Below, piece by piece: positions 1 to 8,561 of a stretch of DNA of 64,000 nucleotides. The DNA is from JAYEHL01 sp041653935 (GTDB lineage: Bacteria > Chloroflexota > Dehalococcoidia > E44-bin15), in assembly GCA_041653935.1 (NCBI GenBank), contig JBAZEO010000002.1, positions 372,001 through 436,000 on the forward strand. The letters are read 5' to 3'. Below the pieces are notes generated by a model. The model made no database searches. It was not told the DNA's origin and saw only the letters and a program-made list of their open reading frames with translations. The translations under genes and the position numbers were made by a program. Position 1 is the stretch's first letter. The number at the start of each line of letters is the position of its first letter.

Positions 1-1
1 G

Positions 2-337
2 GTGAACGCTGAGACCATCAAGGGCGTGCAGATCAGCGCCGTGGGCGGGCAGGGGGAGTGGCTGCGCGGGGCGGCGGTGGCCCCCAACGGTCATTCCATA
101 ATCGCCTTCGTCTCATGCATCAAGGGCAAGACCTCAACCATCTCGCGCATCGTGTACCGCCTAGGCGAAGGCACCATCACCAGCGCCTCGCGCTACGACG
201 TGGACATGGTGGCCACCGAGTACGGCATCGCCGAGCTCAGGGGCAAGACCCTCACCCAGCGCGCCAAAGCTTTGATCTCGATTGCGCACCCCGATTTCCG
301 CGAAGGGCTAGAGAAAGCCTGGCGCGAGATAAAGTAA
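2..337 (+). CDS. CoA-transferase (acetyl-CoA hydrolase/4-hydroxybutyrate CoA-transferase family), C-terminal fragment
   Basis: This is the last 111 residues of a gene that begins before the window. It matches the C-terminal ends of the two complete CoA-transferases at 2547-3875 and 22861-24177: the G-G-Q block, a K-x-S-x-I-S-R-I stretch, the TEYGIAELRGKT block and the closing AHPDFREGLEK motif line up one to one. The family moves CoA from one acyl-CoA to a carboxylic acid. The catalytic glutamate lies in the missing part. The apparent GTG at position 2 is internal, not a start. A strong hairpin terminator follows at once. Confidence 0.85.
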   Translation: MNAETIKGVQISAVGGQGEWLRGAAVAPNGHSIIAFVSCIKGKTSTISRIVYRLGEGTITSASRYDVDMVATEYGIAELRGKTLTQRAKALISIAHPDFREGLEKAWREIK

Positions 338-345
338 GTTTCACG

Positions 346-380
346 CTGGAGAAGGTGGCACTCACCTTCTCCAGTTTTCT
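346..380 (+). terminator. Rho-independent terminator after CoA-transferase
   Basis: A perfect 12-bp stem (346-357 pairing with 363-374), a 5-nt loop and a TTTTC tail directly follow the stop codon of the CoA-transferase fragment. The core GAAGGTG/CACCTTC arm recurs in the hairpin at 20036-20060. Confidence 0.8.
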
Positions 381-389
381 TTATAGTGA

Positions 390-421
390 TTTCAATTGCG
401 GCGAAGTGAAGAACACCTCAC
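390..421. repeat. Short dispersed repeat, partner of 20000-20030
   Basis: The reverse complement of this stretch shares the core GGTGTTCTTCAC plus TCGCCG with 20002-20020. It is a small intergenic repeat lying next to a GAAGGTG hairpin in both places. Confidence 0.4.
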
Positions 422-459
422 CTAATAAAACTTCTTGAGTTCAAAAGGAGATCAGGAAC

Positions 460-1506
460 TTGGTCCCAGAACATGATAAAGCTGAAGTCTTAAGACGTTA
501 TGCGAAATATATTTTCCTTGACGTTGTAAAGTTTAGTAGCAGAAGTGCGGAGACACAGTCTGATATCATCGATAAATTGAACCGTATTGTCAGGTATGCT
601 CTGGAAGACCGGAATGTTGAGAAAGAGGATTATCTTTTAATACCGACAGGCGACGGAATGTGTGTAGCTTTAATCAACCCCTCTATGACCTATGATTTAC
701 ATATGCAAATTGCCTTAGATATTCTCAAACTATTAGACTCATACAATAAACGAACGCCTATAAAAACCCGACAATTCCAAGTCAGGATTGGAATCAATGA
801 AAACACGGACATCCTTGTCACAGATATTAATCACAGAAGAAATATAGCTGGCGCCGGCATCAACATGGCTTCGCGCGTAATGGATAAAGCAGATGGAGGT
901 CAAATTCTGATCAGCCAAATTGTGTATGAGGCATTACAGCCTACCGAACTCTACATGGATAAATTCCGTCCCTTTGATGCAGAAGGCAAACACGGATTGA
1001 GGTTCCGAGTTTATCAGTATGTCGATAAAAGTAATGCCGGACTAAATTGTGCAAAGCCAAGTGAGTTCGTACAAAAGCAAGCCCCTGAGCTTAAACTATC
1101 CGAGGAAGTGGCTTACTACTTCGCACATGCGATTAGAAATAAAAAACTCATTCTCAGGGAACAAGCTGCCAGCCAAAACAATTACTCTTTAGCAGTAATA
1201 CTTTGGTTCTTAGCAATAGATTCCGCAGGAGCAGCTAAAGCCACCGAGATCGCACCATATAAGCCCCAAATTTATGGAGGTGGAAAAGCAAGCCTGGAAG
1301 ACATGTACAACCACTATCAGTCATTGGACTTTCAAATCATTCTCAGTCTTGCTGATTTCATTAACGCCCAACTGTTAAAATTCAGAGTTTATCTAGACAG
1401 CGGAGGGATCGGGCATACACTACTGTTCGTTAATGACAGAGGGAAAGAGAAACTCAAAAAGGATTGGCCCGATATCTGGAAAGAATTTGGTCTAGATAAA
1501 GTATAA
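460..1506 (+). CDS. Class III adenylate/guanylate cyclase-domain protein
   Basis: The 348-residue protein starts at TTG 460, chosen because AAAGGAG lies 9 nt upstream and no better start exists. Residues about 15-190 form a class III nucleotidyl cyclase domain. The two metal-binding aspartates are present, D21 in LDVVKFS and D65 in TGDG, and the dimer-interface segment NMASRVMDKADGGQI follows. Such domains make cAMP or cGMP. The C-terminal 150 residues are not recognised and have no membrane segments, so the protein is likely soluble. Base composition is more AT-rich than the flanking CoA genes. It is a single-gene unit with its own terminator. Whether it is an active cyclase cannot be told from sequence alone. 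Confidence 0.8.
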   Translation: MVPEHDKAEVLRRYAKYIFLDVVKFSSRSAETQSDIIDKLNRIVRYALEDRNVEKEDYLLIPTGDGMCVALINPSMTYDLHMQIALDILKLLDSYNKRTPIKTRQFQVRIGINENTDILVTDINHRRNIAGAGINMASRVMDKADGGQILISQIVYEALQPTELYMDKFRPFDAEGKHGLRFRVYQYVDKSNAGLNCAKPSEFVQKQAPELKLSEEVAYYFAHAIRNKKLILREQAASQNNYSLAVILWFLAIDSAGAAKATEIAPYKPQIYGGGKASLEDMYNHYQSLDFQIILSLADFINAQLLKFRVYLDSGGIGHTLLFVNDRGKEKLKKDWPDIWKEFGLDKV

Positions 1507-1510
1507 ATCA

Positions 1511-1541
1511 AAGAGCCCCCCTTATCGGAGGGCTCTTTTTT
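1511..1541 (+). terminator. Rho-independent terminator after cyclase gene
   Basis: AAGAGCCC pairs with GGGCTCTT around a short C-rich loop, followed by a run of six T. It sits 5 nt after the cyclase stop codon. Confidence 0.85.
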
Positions 1542-1562
1542 ATCGTTCAAATATTCGCTAAG

Positions 1563-2501
1563 TTATCTCTTTTTCTTAGCCGCTGGTTTCTTGGCTGCCG
1601 CCTTCTTGGCCACGGGTTTCTTGGCTCCCTTTTTGATATCCTCAGGGCGCCAGTTCTGATCTTTGTAGGTCTTGTCCCTGTCAGAGTACATGCCCTTGCG
1701 GCCCTTGGTCTTGAGCTCTTTCATCAGGTTAAACTCGTTTTCCCCGAACTTTAGGTTGCTCAGGAGTGTGTGTGAAAGACTGGCCATGTCGTAGCCAGCG
1801 GAGAAGCCCATCATATCCATGGACATTAGGAAGTGCTTCTTGCCCATCACGATGCCGTCAAGCGGGCGGGTAGCGATGAGGTTGGCTGTCTTGGTGACTT
1901 CCTTCTCAAGGTCCGCCATCGGGACTACCTTATTGATCAGGCCCATATCGCAGGCTTCCTTGGCATTCAGCGGGTTGCCCAGGAGCATCATCTCCTTCAC
2001 CTTGCGCCATCCGATCATATAAACATATAGAGGAATCGGTCCCTCGATGCCGAGGTAGGTGTAGCCGGGATGGGTATAAATCGCGTTGTCGCTGGAGATG
2101 GCCAGGTCGCAGGCGCACATGATCTCGAAGTGGCCTCCGTAACAGTAGCCATGCACCTGAGCGATGGTGACCTTGTCGCAGGTCAGGATCGCCTGCAGGA
2201 TGCCGCGGCGTCCCCACCACTCATCGACGCCCCAATAGCGCCGTCTCTGCGGCGGGCGTTTGGCCTCATCGAGCCCGCGCCGTGAGCGCACAGCATCGAT
2301 GTCGTAGCCTGCGCCGAAGGCCCTGCCGGAGCCCTTCAACACGACTACAGCCACATTGTCGTCCCTGCTGGCATCGTACAGCCGAGCGATGACCTCTTCC
2401 AGATCCTTCATCGGAACCAGAGCATGCAGCTTCTCCGGCTTGTCGAAGGTGATGGTGGCCACCCTTGTCTTTTTGTTGACCTCATACTTACAGTAACTCA
2501 A
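1563..2501 (-). CDS. Enoyl-CoA hydratase/isomerase family protein with Lys/Ala-rich tail
   Basis: The 312-residue crotonase-fold protein starts at TTG 2501, four bases after an AAAGGAGG site. The CoA-binding/oxyanion segment GYCYGGHFEIMCACD is present; its glutamate is at the position of Glu144 of rat enoyl-CoA hydratase. The second catalytic glutamate (Glu164 position) is absent, the local sequence being THPGYTYLG. The protein may therefore not be a simple hydratase. The last 20 residues are an Ala-Lys-Pro repeat tail with high positive charge, absent from most relatives and possibly disordered. It lies 45 bp downstream of a CoA-transferase on the same strand, so the two probably form an operon. 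Confidence 0.8.
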   Translation of the reverse strand: MSYCKYEVNKKTRVATITFDKPEKLHALVPMKDLEEVIARLYDASRDDNVAVVVLKGSGRAFGAGYDIDAVRSRRGLDEAKRPPQRRRYWGVDEWWGRRGILQAILTCDKVTIAQVHGYCYGGHFEIMCACDLAISSDNAIYTHPGYTYLGIEGPIPLYVYMIGWRKVKEMMLLGNPLNAKEACDMGLINKVVPMADLEKEVTKTANLIATRPLDGIVMGKKHFLMSMDMMGFSAGYDMASLSHTLLSNLKFGENEFNLMKELKTKGRKGMYSDRDKTYKDQNWRPEDIKKGAKKPVAKKAAAKKPAAKKKR

Positions 2502-2546
2502 TCGTCCTCCTTTGAACGTTTTTCTTTTATTATAACGCTCGCGCGC

Positions 2547-3875
2547 TTACAACCCGAACATCTTCTTGGCCGCAACCCTGAGCTCGTCGCGGAATTTGGG
2601 ATGAGCCACATTGATCAAAGCCGCTGCCTTCTGCCGCTGGCTGCGCCCGCGCAGCTCGGCGATGCCGTACTCGGTGATGACGCGGTCGCTCAGGTTCTTG
2701 TGTATTGTAACATTAGTACCTTCCGGTAGCAGCGGCACTATGCGCGATATTTTGTCGCCCGAGGCGGTGGACGGAACCACCGTTATACCTCGTCCGCCCT
2801 TCGACAGCAATGCGCCGATCTGGAACGGCACCTGTCCGCCTGCGCCGCTGTATAGCTCCGGGCCCAGACTCTCCGCCGATGACTGACCAAAGAGGTCGAT
2901 AACCAGTGTCTGGTTGATGCAGACCATGTTATCGATGGCCGCAATAGTGCGTATATCTTCAAGGTAATCGACATCGACAACCTCGAACAGCGGGTTCATG
3001 TTGACCCACTGCATCTCCTCACGCGTGTCGCCGCCCACGGATGTGATGACGGCCTTGCCCGGCTTCACCGTCTTGTACTTGCCGGTGATGACGCCCTCGC
3101 GCACGCGGCGGATGATGCCCGGCACGGTGGCCTCGGACTGGTAGCCGATATCGCTCCTGCCGTCGAGTATGCCCAGCTGCACCAGCCGTTCGGTGCAGCG
3201 GCCAACGCCGATCTGCAGGCAGTCCCCATCCTTTATTAAAGAGCCGACGTTCTTGGCGATCTGCTTCATACCCTCGTCGACTTCTTTCCTTTCCTTCTTG
3301 CCCAGCAGGCTGCCGCCGCCCATTGTCGTGCCCTGCGACTGGTGCTCCACGAAGTAGTCTATATCGGAGACGTGAACGTAGTTCTCGCCGTAGGTGCGTA
3401 TCAGCTTATCGTTGACCTCGGCGATGACCAGCTTGGCTTCCTGCACCTGGCGCTTCTTGTTCCACAGCGAGGCGCCGAAGCTGCAAAAGCCCTTCTCATC
3501 CGGCGTCGATATCTCGGTAAGCAGGACATCGAGGCCCTCTTTAAAATACTGAAGGTCGAAGGGGAAGAGCGAGCCGAAGGCGATGTCGCAGCGCCTCTCC
3601 TTGATCATCTGCTCGTTGATGCCCAGCGGGAAGGAGCATGTTATCTTGAACGATTCCTCCCACCCCGGGTCGTACCATCCAAAATCATAGCCCGGCGTCG
3701 GCACGTAGACGTTGACGTTCTGTAATTCGCCGAGGCGGGCTGCTATAGCTAAACCTATCGTCTGGGACTCCCTGCCCACGGTGAAGCCGATGCGGTCGTT
3801 TGATTTGACCATGCTGGCGGCCTTCTCCGCGGAGATCATCCTTTCCTTATAATGCTGCTGCCAGTCTTTCATCAT
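2547..3875 (-). CDS. CoA-transferase, acetyl-CoA hydrolase/4-hydroxybutyrate CoA-transferase family
   Basis: The 442-residue protein has the full family layout: an N-terminal half with GRESQTIGLAIAARLGEL, a DCLQIGVGRCTERLV segment, then GYQSEATVPGI, whose glutamate is at the position of the catalytic Glu that forms the glutamyl-CoA thioester, and a C-terminal AEL(R/G)-rich domain ending in AHPKFRDELR. It should transfer CoA between acyl-CoA and a free acid, or hydrolyse acyl-CoA. The start ATG 3875 has GGAGG 13 nt upstream, which is rather far. It is a close paralogue of 22861-24177. The enoyl-CoA hydratase-fold gene follows downstream. Confidence 0.88.
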   Translation of the reverse strand: MMKDWQQHYKERMISAEKAASMVKSNDRIGFTVGRESQTIGLAIAARLGELQNVNVYVPTPGYDFGWYDPGWEESFKITCSFPLGINEQMIKERRCDIAFGSLFPFDLQYFKEGLDVLLTEISTPDEKGFCSFGASLWNKKRQVQEAKLVIAEVNDKLIRTYGENYVHVSDIDYFVEHQSQGTTMGGGSLLGKKERKEVDEGMKQIAKNVGSLIKDGDCLQIGVGRCTERLVQLGILDGRSDIGYQSEATVPGIIRRVREGVITGKYKTVKPGKAVITSVGGDTREEMQWVNMNPLFEVVDVDYLEDIRTIAAIDNMVCINQTLVIDLFGQSSAESLGPELYSGAGGQVPFQIGALLSKGGRGITVVPSTASGDKISRIVPLLPEGTNVTIHKNLSDRVITEYGIAELRGRSQRQKAAALINVAHPKFRDELRVAAKKMFGL

Positions 3876-3990
3876 GTGCGGAAGACTTCCTCCTTTTTAA
3901 GCGCAAAACCGAGTTCAATTATCCTCTGTGAACGGTAAAGTTGTCAAGGATAAAGGTATATTTTCGCCTCGCCACCACCATTATCCGCAC

Positions 3991-4018
3991 GTAGATGCAC
4001 GGCGTGCCGTGCCCCTAC
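3991..4018. repeat. 28-bp palindromic element, copy 1 (degenerate)
   Basis: The element has the form GTAG....GCACGGC/GCCGTGC CCCTAC with a few mismatches. Its length and outer arms match the copies at 4123, 5516 and 28486. Confidence 0.55.
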
Positions 4019-4122
4019 ACATATCGACCAACAACGAGATTGCCACGTCGTCCTGAAATCCTCCTCGCAATGACAATCCGAAAGAAATGCAGGGTGGGCT
4101 GTGCCCACCAAAATGGTTTCCC

Positions 4123-4150
4123 GTAGGGGCGTATGGCCATACGCCCCTAG
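4123..4150. repeat. 28-bp palindromic element, copy 2
   Basis: Outer arms GTAGGGGC and GCCCCTA(G) enclose the self-complementary centre GTATGGCCATAC. Only the last base breaks the symmetry. Confidence 0.65.
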
Positions 4151-4562
4151 AACATCGAACGCCCGACCGACGCGTAGGGTCGCCGCTTGCTGCGCCTTTT
4201 CTACAGCTACGGCGCGCAGAATTATTAGTATGTGCACGATACTGCGTTCGTGCACATACATGAAGATTCACTAAATGCTGTATGCGTATACCCCGGCCTT
4301 CTGCTTTAGAAAAGAGTGGGAAGTAAGTTCTCCCTCCCTTGAGGGGAGGGAGTAAGCGGGAGGGAGATTCAATAAATATTTCCATATAGTACCTATCCTG
4401 GAAGGGCAAACGTATGGGGGACTAACAGGGGGTTCGGAAATCATCCCTCATCCCGACCGCTAATTACTTCCCTGAACACCCATCAAAGGGGATTCGAGGT
4501 TTGCAAAAAAGCCTTCGTATATGGTATATTTTTAACCGAAATCTTTGCCGAGGAGGGAAGAC

Positions 4563-5504
4563 TTGAGCAACTACTTAAAAGGTAAGAACGCGATAGTCAC
4601 CGGCGCTGCCGGTGGTCTGGGAAAAGAGGTCTGTTTAGCTCTGGCGCGTGAAGGCGCCAACATACTGTGCAACGACATCGGCGCCGACAGGTCCGGAGCC
4701 GGCACAGAGAAAACCGGCGTCGACAAGGTCGTCGATGCGGTAAAGGCCATCGGAGTGAAAGCCATTGCCAACTATGACTCGGTGACCGATTTCGACGCGG
4801 CCGAGAGGATGGTTAAAACCTGCGTCAAGGAGTTCGGCAGGCTCGATATCCTGGTCAACTGCCACGGCAACCTGCGCGACCGGATGATCTTCAACATGAC
4901 CAAGGATGAGTGGGACAACGTGATAAACGTCCATCTGAACGGCGCTTTTAACACCTGCCGCCATGCCTGCGTGGTCATGCGCGAGCAGAAGTACGGCCGC
5001 ATCATCAACGTCACATCCGACGCCTGGCGCGGCACCCTGGGCCATGTCAACTACGGCGCAGCCAAGGGCGGCATCGTCAGCCTGACCCGCGCCATCGCGC
5101 GTGAAATGGGCAAAGTCAACGTAACCGCCAATTGTTTCGCCCCCATCGCCGCCACCAGAATGACGCTGAACGACGATGTCAAAAAGAGAACGTTGAAGGC
5201 CGTCGAGCTCGGCCAGACGACCAAAGAGGAAGCGGATTACCTGCTGAACATGCCGGGCCCCGAACACGTCCCGCCCATCATCGTATACCTGGCCACCGAA
5301 AAGGCCTGGGACATCAACGGACAGGTCTTCCATGCCGAAGGCGGCAGGGTCGGCTACTACTGCGAGCCCGTCGAGGTAAAAGCGATATATAAGGACCTGA
5401 AATACGGGCCGTTCACAACCGACGAGCTGATCAACATGGTTCCCAAGATGCTCATGCAGGGCTATAAGAACCCGGCACCGCCGGTACCGGAAGCAAAGAA
5501 ATAA
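4563..5504 (+). CDS. Short-chain dehydrogenase/reductase (3-hydroxyacyl-CoA dehydrogenase-like)
   Basis: The 313-residue NAD(P)-dependent enzyme starts at TTG 4563, chosen because AGGAGGG lies 6 nt before it; a TTG at 4545 would place this site inside the gene. It has the Rossmann motif TGAAGGLG (residues 13-20), N-x-x-G at about 90 (NCHG instead of NNAG), catalytic Ser in NVTSDA and Tyr/Lys in YGAAK. The C-terminal extension of about 50 residues is longer than a minimal SDR. Gene order with the following HMG-CoA-synthase-like/DUF35 fusion and thiolase suggests it oxidises a 3-hydroxyacyl-CoA before thiolytic cleavage. The substrate is not known. Confidence 0.85.
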   Translation: MSNYLKGKNAIVTGAAGGLGKEVCLALAREGANILCNDIGADRSGAGTEKTGVDKVVDAVKAIGVKAIANYDSVTDFDAAERMVKTCVKEFGRLDILVNCHGNLRDRMIFNMTKDEWDNVINVHLNGAFNTCRHACVVMREQKYGRIINVTSDAWRGTLGHVNYGAAKGGIVSLTRAIAREMGKVNVTANCFAPIAATRMTLNDDVKKRTLKAVELGQTTKEEADYLLNMPGPEHVPPIIVYLATEKAWDINGQVFHAEGGRVGYYCEPVEVKAIYKDLKYGPFTTDELINMVPKMLMQGYKNPAPPVPEAKK

Positions 5505-5515
5505 CAATTACTGAT

Positions 5516-5543
5516 GTAGGGGCGAAAGATCTTTCGCCCCTAC
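5516..5543. repeat. 28-bp perfect palindrome, copy 3
   Basis: This is a perfect palindrome with arms GTAGGGGC/GCCCCTAC and centre GAAAGATCTTTC. It lies between the SDR and the HMG-CoA-synthase-like gene, so it would form a hairpin in their shared mRNA. There is no T-tract, so it is probably not a terminator. Confidence 0.7.
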
Positions 5544-5570
5544 GTATTACCTTCACAGAACGGGGGTTAA

Positions 5571-7001
5571 ATGATAGGAATAGTATCTTACGGGGCGTAC
5601 GTACCTATTTATCGCCTCAAACGTGACGAGATAGGCCGGGCGTGGAGCCGCGGCTCGGGGGGCGGAGAGAGATCGGTAGCCAACTTCGACGAAGACAGCG
5701 CTACCATGGCTGTTGAGGCCGTCATCGATTGTCTCAAGGGTTTTGAACGAGAGACCGTGGACGGCCTTTATTTTGCCTCGACGACCCCGCCCTACAGGGA
5801 GAAGCAGACCGCCAGCCTGGTGGCCCAGGCCTGCGACCTGCGCCGACACATGTTCGCCGCAGACTTCAGCGACTCGATAAGAGCCGGTACTACAGCGATA
5901 AGGGCCGCCTTCGACGCGGTCAAGAGCGGCTCGGCCAAGCGGGTCGTGGTCGCCGCCGCCGATATGCGGTCGGCTCAGCCGCAGTCCGGCAACGAGCAGG
6001 AGTTCGGCGACGGAGCGGGCGCGCTCATGATCGGCAGGGAGAACGTCATCTGCGAGATCGAGGAGATCTTCACCCACACCGACGATATCGTCGATACCTG
6101 GCGCAACGAGAACGACGTGTTCGTGCGCGGCTGGGAGGACCGCTTCGTCCTCACCGAAGGCTACACGCGCAACGTCACCGAGGCCGTGAAAGGCCTGATG
6201 AAGAAGTGCAGCCTGAAGCCGGCGGACATCAGCAAGGTAGTGCTGTATTGCCCGGATGCGCGGCGCGCCGCCGAGATGGCCAAACCCCTCGGCTTCGATG
6301 CCAAGACGCAGATGCAGGACCCGATGTTCAAGCAGATGGGCAACACGGGAGCGGCCTTCGCTATGATGATACTGGTAGCAGCCCTTGAGAGCGCCAAGCC
6401 GGGTGACCGCATCATAATGGCCAACTACGGCGACGGCGCCGACGCCATACTGCTGAAAGTAACAGACGAGATAACCAAGCTGCCCAAGCGCCGCGGCATG
6501 AAGGCGCACCTGGCCTCTAAACTCGATCTGGCCACGTACGAGAAGTATGTGCGCTTCCGCAGGCTCATGCCGCTCGAGTCGCAGGCGCGCGAGGGCGCTA
6601 ACGCCTTCCCGCCCGTGGCATTGCGGGAACGCGAACAGCTCACCAGCCTGCACGGATCGAAATGCAAAAAGTGCGGCCGCACCTTCCACCCCAAGCAGAG
6701 GGTCTGCATATACTGCGGCGCCAAGGACGAGTTCGAGAGCGTCAGGCTTTCCGACAGGAAAGGTACGCTGTATACATATTGTATCGATAACCTGGCCATG
6801 AGCAGCGATCCGCCGACGGTCGTGGCCAAGGTGCATATCGAGGACAAGGCTGGCACCATCGGCATCTACTGTCAGATGACCGACCGCGATATCGATAAGG
6901 TTAAACCGGACATCCCGGTCGAGATGACGTTCAGGAAGCTGCACGACGCCGGTAACATGCACACCTATTACTGGAAGTGCCGCATTCCGCGGGAAGCATA
7001 G
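5571..7001 (+). CDS. HMG-CoA synthase-like domain fused to DUF35 zinc-ribbon/OB-fold domain
   Basis: The 476-residue protein has an HMG-CoA synthase/ketosynthase-III-type fold in residues 1-340 and a DUF35 module in about 355-476. The latter starts with the zinc ribbon CKKCGRTFHPKQRVCIYCG (first Cys near 364) and continues into an OB-fold. At the place of the HMG-CoA synthase nucleophilic cysteine the sequence reads DSIRAGTT, with Ile103 where Cys is expected, so the domain is probably not a condensing enzyme. In archaea, HMG-CoA synthase, DUF35 protein and thiolase form one complex that channels acyl-CoA; here two of the parts are fused and the thiolase follows 13 bp downstream. It likely acts as a scaffold or CoA-binding partner of that thiolase. 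Confidence 0.82.
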   Translation: MIGIVSYGAYVPIYRLKRDEIGRAWSRGSGGGERSVANFDEDSATMAVEAVIDCLKGFERETVDGLYFASTTPPYREKQTASLVAQACDLRRHMFAADFSDSIRAGTTAIRAAFDAVKSGSAKRVVVAAADMRSAQPQSGNEQEFGDGAGALMIGRENVICEIEEIFTHTDDIVDTWRNENDVFVRGWEDRFVLTEGYTRNVTEAVKGLMKKCSLKPADISKVVLYCPDARRAAEMAKPLGFDAKTQMQDPMFKQMGNTGAAFAMMILVAALESAKPGDRIIMANYGDGADAILLKVTDEITKLPKRRGMKAHLASKLDLATYEKYVRFRRLMPLESQAREGANAFPPVALREREQLTSLHGSKCKKCGRTFHPKQRVCIYCGAKDEFESVRLSDRKGTLYTYCIDNLAMSSDPPTVVAKVHIEDKAGTIGIYCQMTDRDIDKVKPDIPVEMTFRKLHDAGNMHTYYWKCRIPREA

Positions 7002-7014
7002 AGAAACGAGGGTA

Positions 7015-8202
7015 ATGGGAATGGGAACCATTAAAGATAAGGTAGCAATAATCGGTATGGGGTGCTGCAAGTTCGGAGAGAACTGGGACAAGAGCGCCGA
7101 CGACATGATCATCGATGCGGCCTACGAGGCCTACGAGGACGCCGGGGTCGAGAAGAAGGACATCCAGGCGTGCTGGTGCGGCACCGCTTTCTCCGGCATC
7201 GGAGGCATCTGCGTCGCCGGACCGCTCAAGCTGGACCGGATACCCGTGACCCGTCTTGAGAACTTCTGCGCCACCGGCATGGAGACCATCAGGAACGCCT
7301 CCTACGCCATCGCCGCCGGCATCTACGATATAGTGCTGTGCGTCGGCTTCGAGAAGCTCAAGGACAGCGGCCTGGCCGGGCTCCCGGCGGGCTACACCCA
7401 CCCCGCGCTGGGCGTCAACGTTACCGCCCCCGGCAGATGGGCCATGGCCGCCACCAGATACTTCCAGCACTACGGCATATCGCCGCAGGAAGGGCGCGAA
7501 ACCCTGGGACGCATCTCGGTGAAGAACCATTACAACGGCGCGCGCCACCCCAAGGCTCACCTGCGCCGCGAGGTCACGCTGGAGCAGGTGCTCAGCGCCC
7601 CCATCATCGCATGGCCGCTGGGACTGTTCGACTGCTGCGGCAACACGGACGGAGCCGCCGCGGCCATACTGTGCCGCGCCGACCTGGCCAAGAAATTCCG
7701 CAACGATTACGTGCTGATAAAGGGCATCGGGCTGGCCATAGGCCCGTCCCTGGGTAAAGAGGATGCCGCTTACGACTATATACATCTGGAAGAGACCATC
7801 ACAGCTGCCCAGCAGGCCTACAAAGATGCCGGGATCAAGAACCCGCGCAAGGAGCTAAGCCTGATGGAGCTTCATGACTGTTTCACCATCAGCGAGCTGA
7901 TGACGATTGAGGCGCTGGGCGTCTGCAAGCAGGGCCACGCCAAAGAGGACATCGACGCCGGATTCTTCACGCTCAAAGGCGGAGGTCTGCCCTCTAACAC
8001 CGACGGCGGGCTCAAATCCTTCGGGCATCCCATCGGCGCCAGCGGCGTGCGCGAATGCTACGAGGTCTACAAGCAGATACAGGGCAAGGCTGATCTTCCC
8101 GAACGTCAGCTTAAAGACGTCAAGCTGGGACTGTCCCACAACCAGGGCGGTCACCCGGGGAGCCTGCTGCCCATAATCACGATACTGGGCGCAGCGGGAT
8201 AA
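7015..8202 (+). CDS. Thiolase (SCP2/acetyl-CoA acetyltransferase-like)
   Basis: The 395-residue thiolase of the SCP-2 type has its nucleophilic Cys85 in the segment NFCATGMET, a histidine in ELHDCF, and the base in KSFGHPIGASG. A C-terminal HNQGGHPGS segment replaces the usual C-x-G motif, which is common in this thiolase group. It should cleave a 3-oxoacyl-CoA with free CoA. GAGGG lies upstream and either ATG 7015 or ATG 7021 could be used. It is the last gene of the SDR, HMG-CoA-synthase-like/DUF35, thiolase run; such thiolases usually need the DUF35 partner. Confidence 0.88.
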   Translation: MGMGTIKDKVAIIGMGCCKFGENWDKSADDMIIDAAYEAYEDAGVEKKDIQACWCGTAFSGIGGICVAGPLKLDRIPVTRLENFCATGMETIRNASYAIAAGIYDIVLCVGFEKLKDSGLAGLPAGYTHPALGVNVTAPGRWAMAATRYFQHYGISPQEGRETLGRISVKNHYNGARHPKAHLRREVTLEQVLSAPIIAWPLGLFDCCGNTDGAAAAILCRADLAKKFRNDYVLIKGIGLAIGPSLGKEDAAYDYIHLEETITAAQQAYKDAGIKNPRKELSLMELHDCFTISELMTIEALGVCKQGHAKEDIDAGFFTLKGGGLPSNTDGGLKSFGHPIGASGVRECYEVYKQIQGKADLPERQLKDVKLGLSHNQGGHPGSLLPIITILGAAG

Positions 8203-8523
8203 CGATTCCAAGCTAATCTAAAATCAGCAGCGGATTAGAAGCATAGGTCTTCGGATTTCGTTGTTGGTAGCATCGTCACCGGAGAACGTTCTCTCTCTCT
8301 GGCTATTATTGATGACATCTGTGGTATATTTTGTACTCACGAACCAGTTCACACTCAAGCATTGGATATACCGGCTTGCTTTCGATGGAGTTCTCCTCTG
8401 TTATTTTATTATAGCGGAGGATTCTAATTCAGAATGCTACTGTTTTCGGGGAAAACGTCAAACTGACTCTCAGTTCATCCTACGCAACGTTAGATATAAG
8501 CTCTCCTTTTTAAGGATATTGTA
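8203..8523. other. Intergenic region; left junction of AT-rich island
   Basis: No convincing gene. An 88-codon frame at 8261-8527 has no ribosome site and an unlikely composition. The left copy of a 29-bp direct repeat lies at 8415-8443, where base composition shifts to AT-rich. Confidence 0.5.
8415..8443. repeat. 29-bp direct repeat, left copy
   Basis: It matches 10923-10951 in the same orientation at 28 of 29 positions (one A/G change). Weaker similarity continues for about 19 bases to the right. The two copies bracket the methyltransferase/radical SAM island. Confidence 0.8.
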
Positions 8524-8552
8524 TTGACACAAACTTTGGCTTGAATTAGAGT
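8524..8552 (+). promoter_or_regulatory. Candidate sigma-70 promoter of the methyltransferase/radical SAM operon
   Basis: TTGACA (8524-8529) is followed after 17 bp by TAGAGT (8547-8552), a 6/6 and a 4/6 match to the consensus hexamers. It lies just inside the left direct repeat and about 90 bp before the first gene. Confidence 0.5.
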
Positions 8553-8561
8553 GTCTCTAAA

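Larger units (their letters stand above)
3876..4562. other. Intergenic region rich in hairpin repeats, no gene seen
   Basis: About 690 bp with no convincing gene on either strand. It holds two 28-bp palindromes (3991-4018 and 4123-4150), a GGTGGGC/GCCCACC hairpin (4093-4109), half of a GTCATTGCGAGG-type repeat (about 4030-4077), GGGAGGGAG repeats near 4335-4370 and a fragment of the ACGTATGGGGGACT repeat family near 4410-4437. The divergent promoters of the 3875 and 4563 genes must lie inside; a TATATT candidate -10 lies at 4525-4530. Confidence 0.6.

Noticed and set aside
4635..5507. 290-codon open frame on the minus strand
   Set aside because: It lies wholly antisense to the SDR gene, has no ribosome site, and its composition (Asp/Val/His-rich) is the mirror of GC-rich codon usage on the other strand.
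5553..7112. 519-codon open frame on the minus strand
   Set aside because: It is antisense to the HMG-CoA-synthase-like/DUF35 gene, which has clear domain motifs. Long antisense frames are expected in GC-rich genes.
8261..8527. 88-codon frame upstream of the methyltransferase
   Set aside because: No ribosome binding site, no recognisable pattern, and it spans the direct repeat and part of the promoter candidate.
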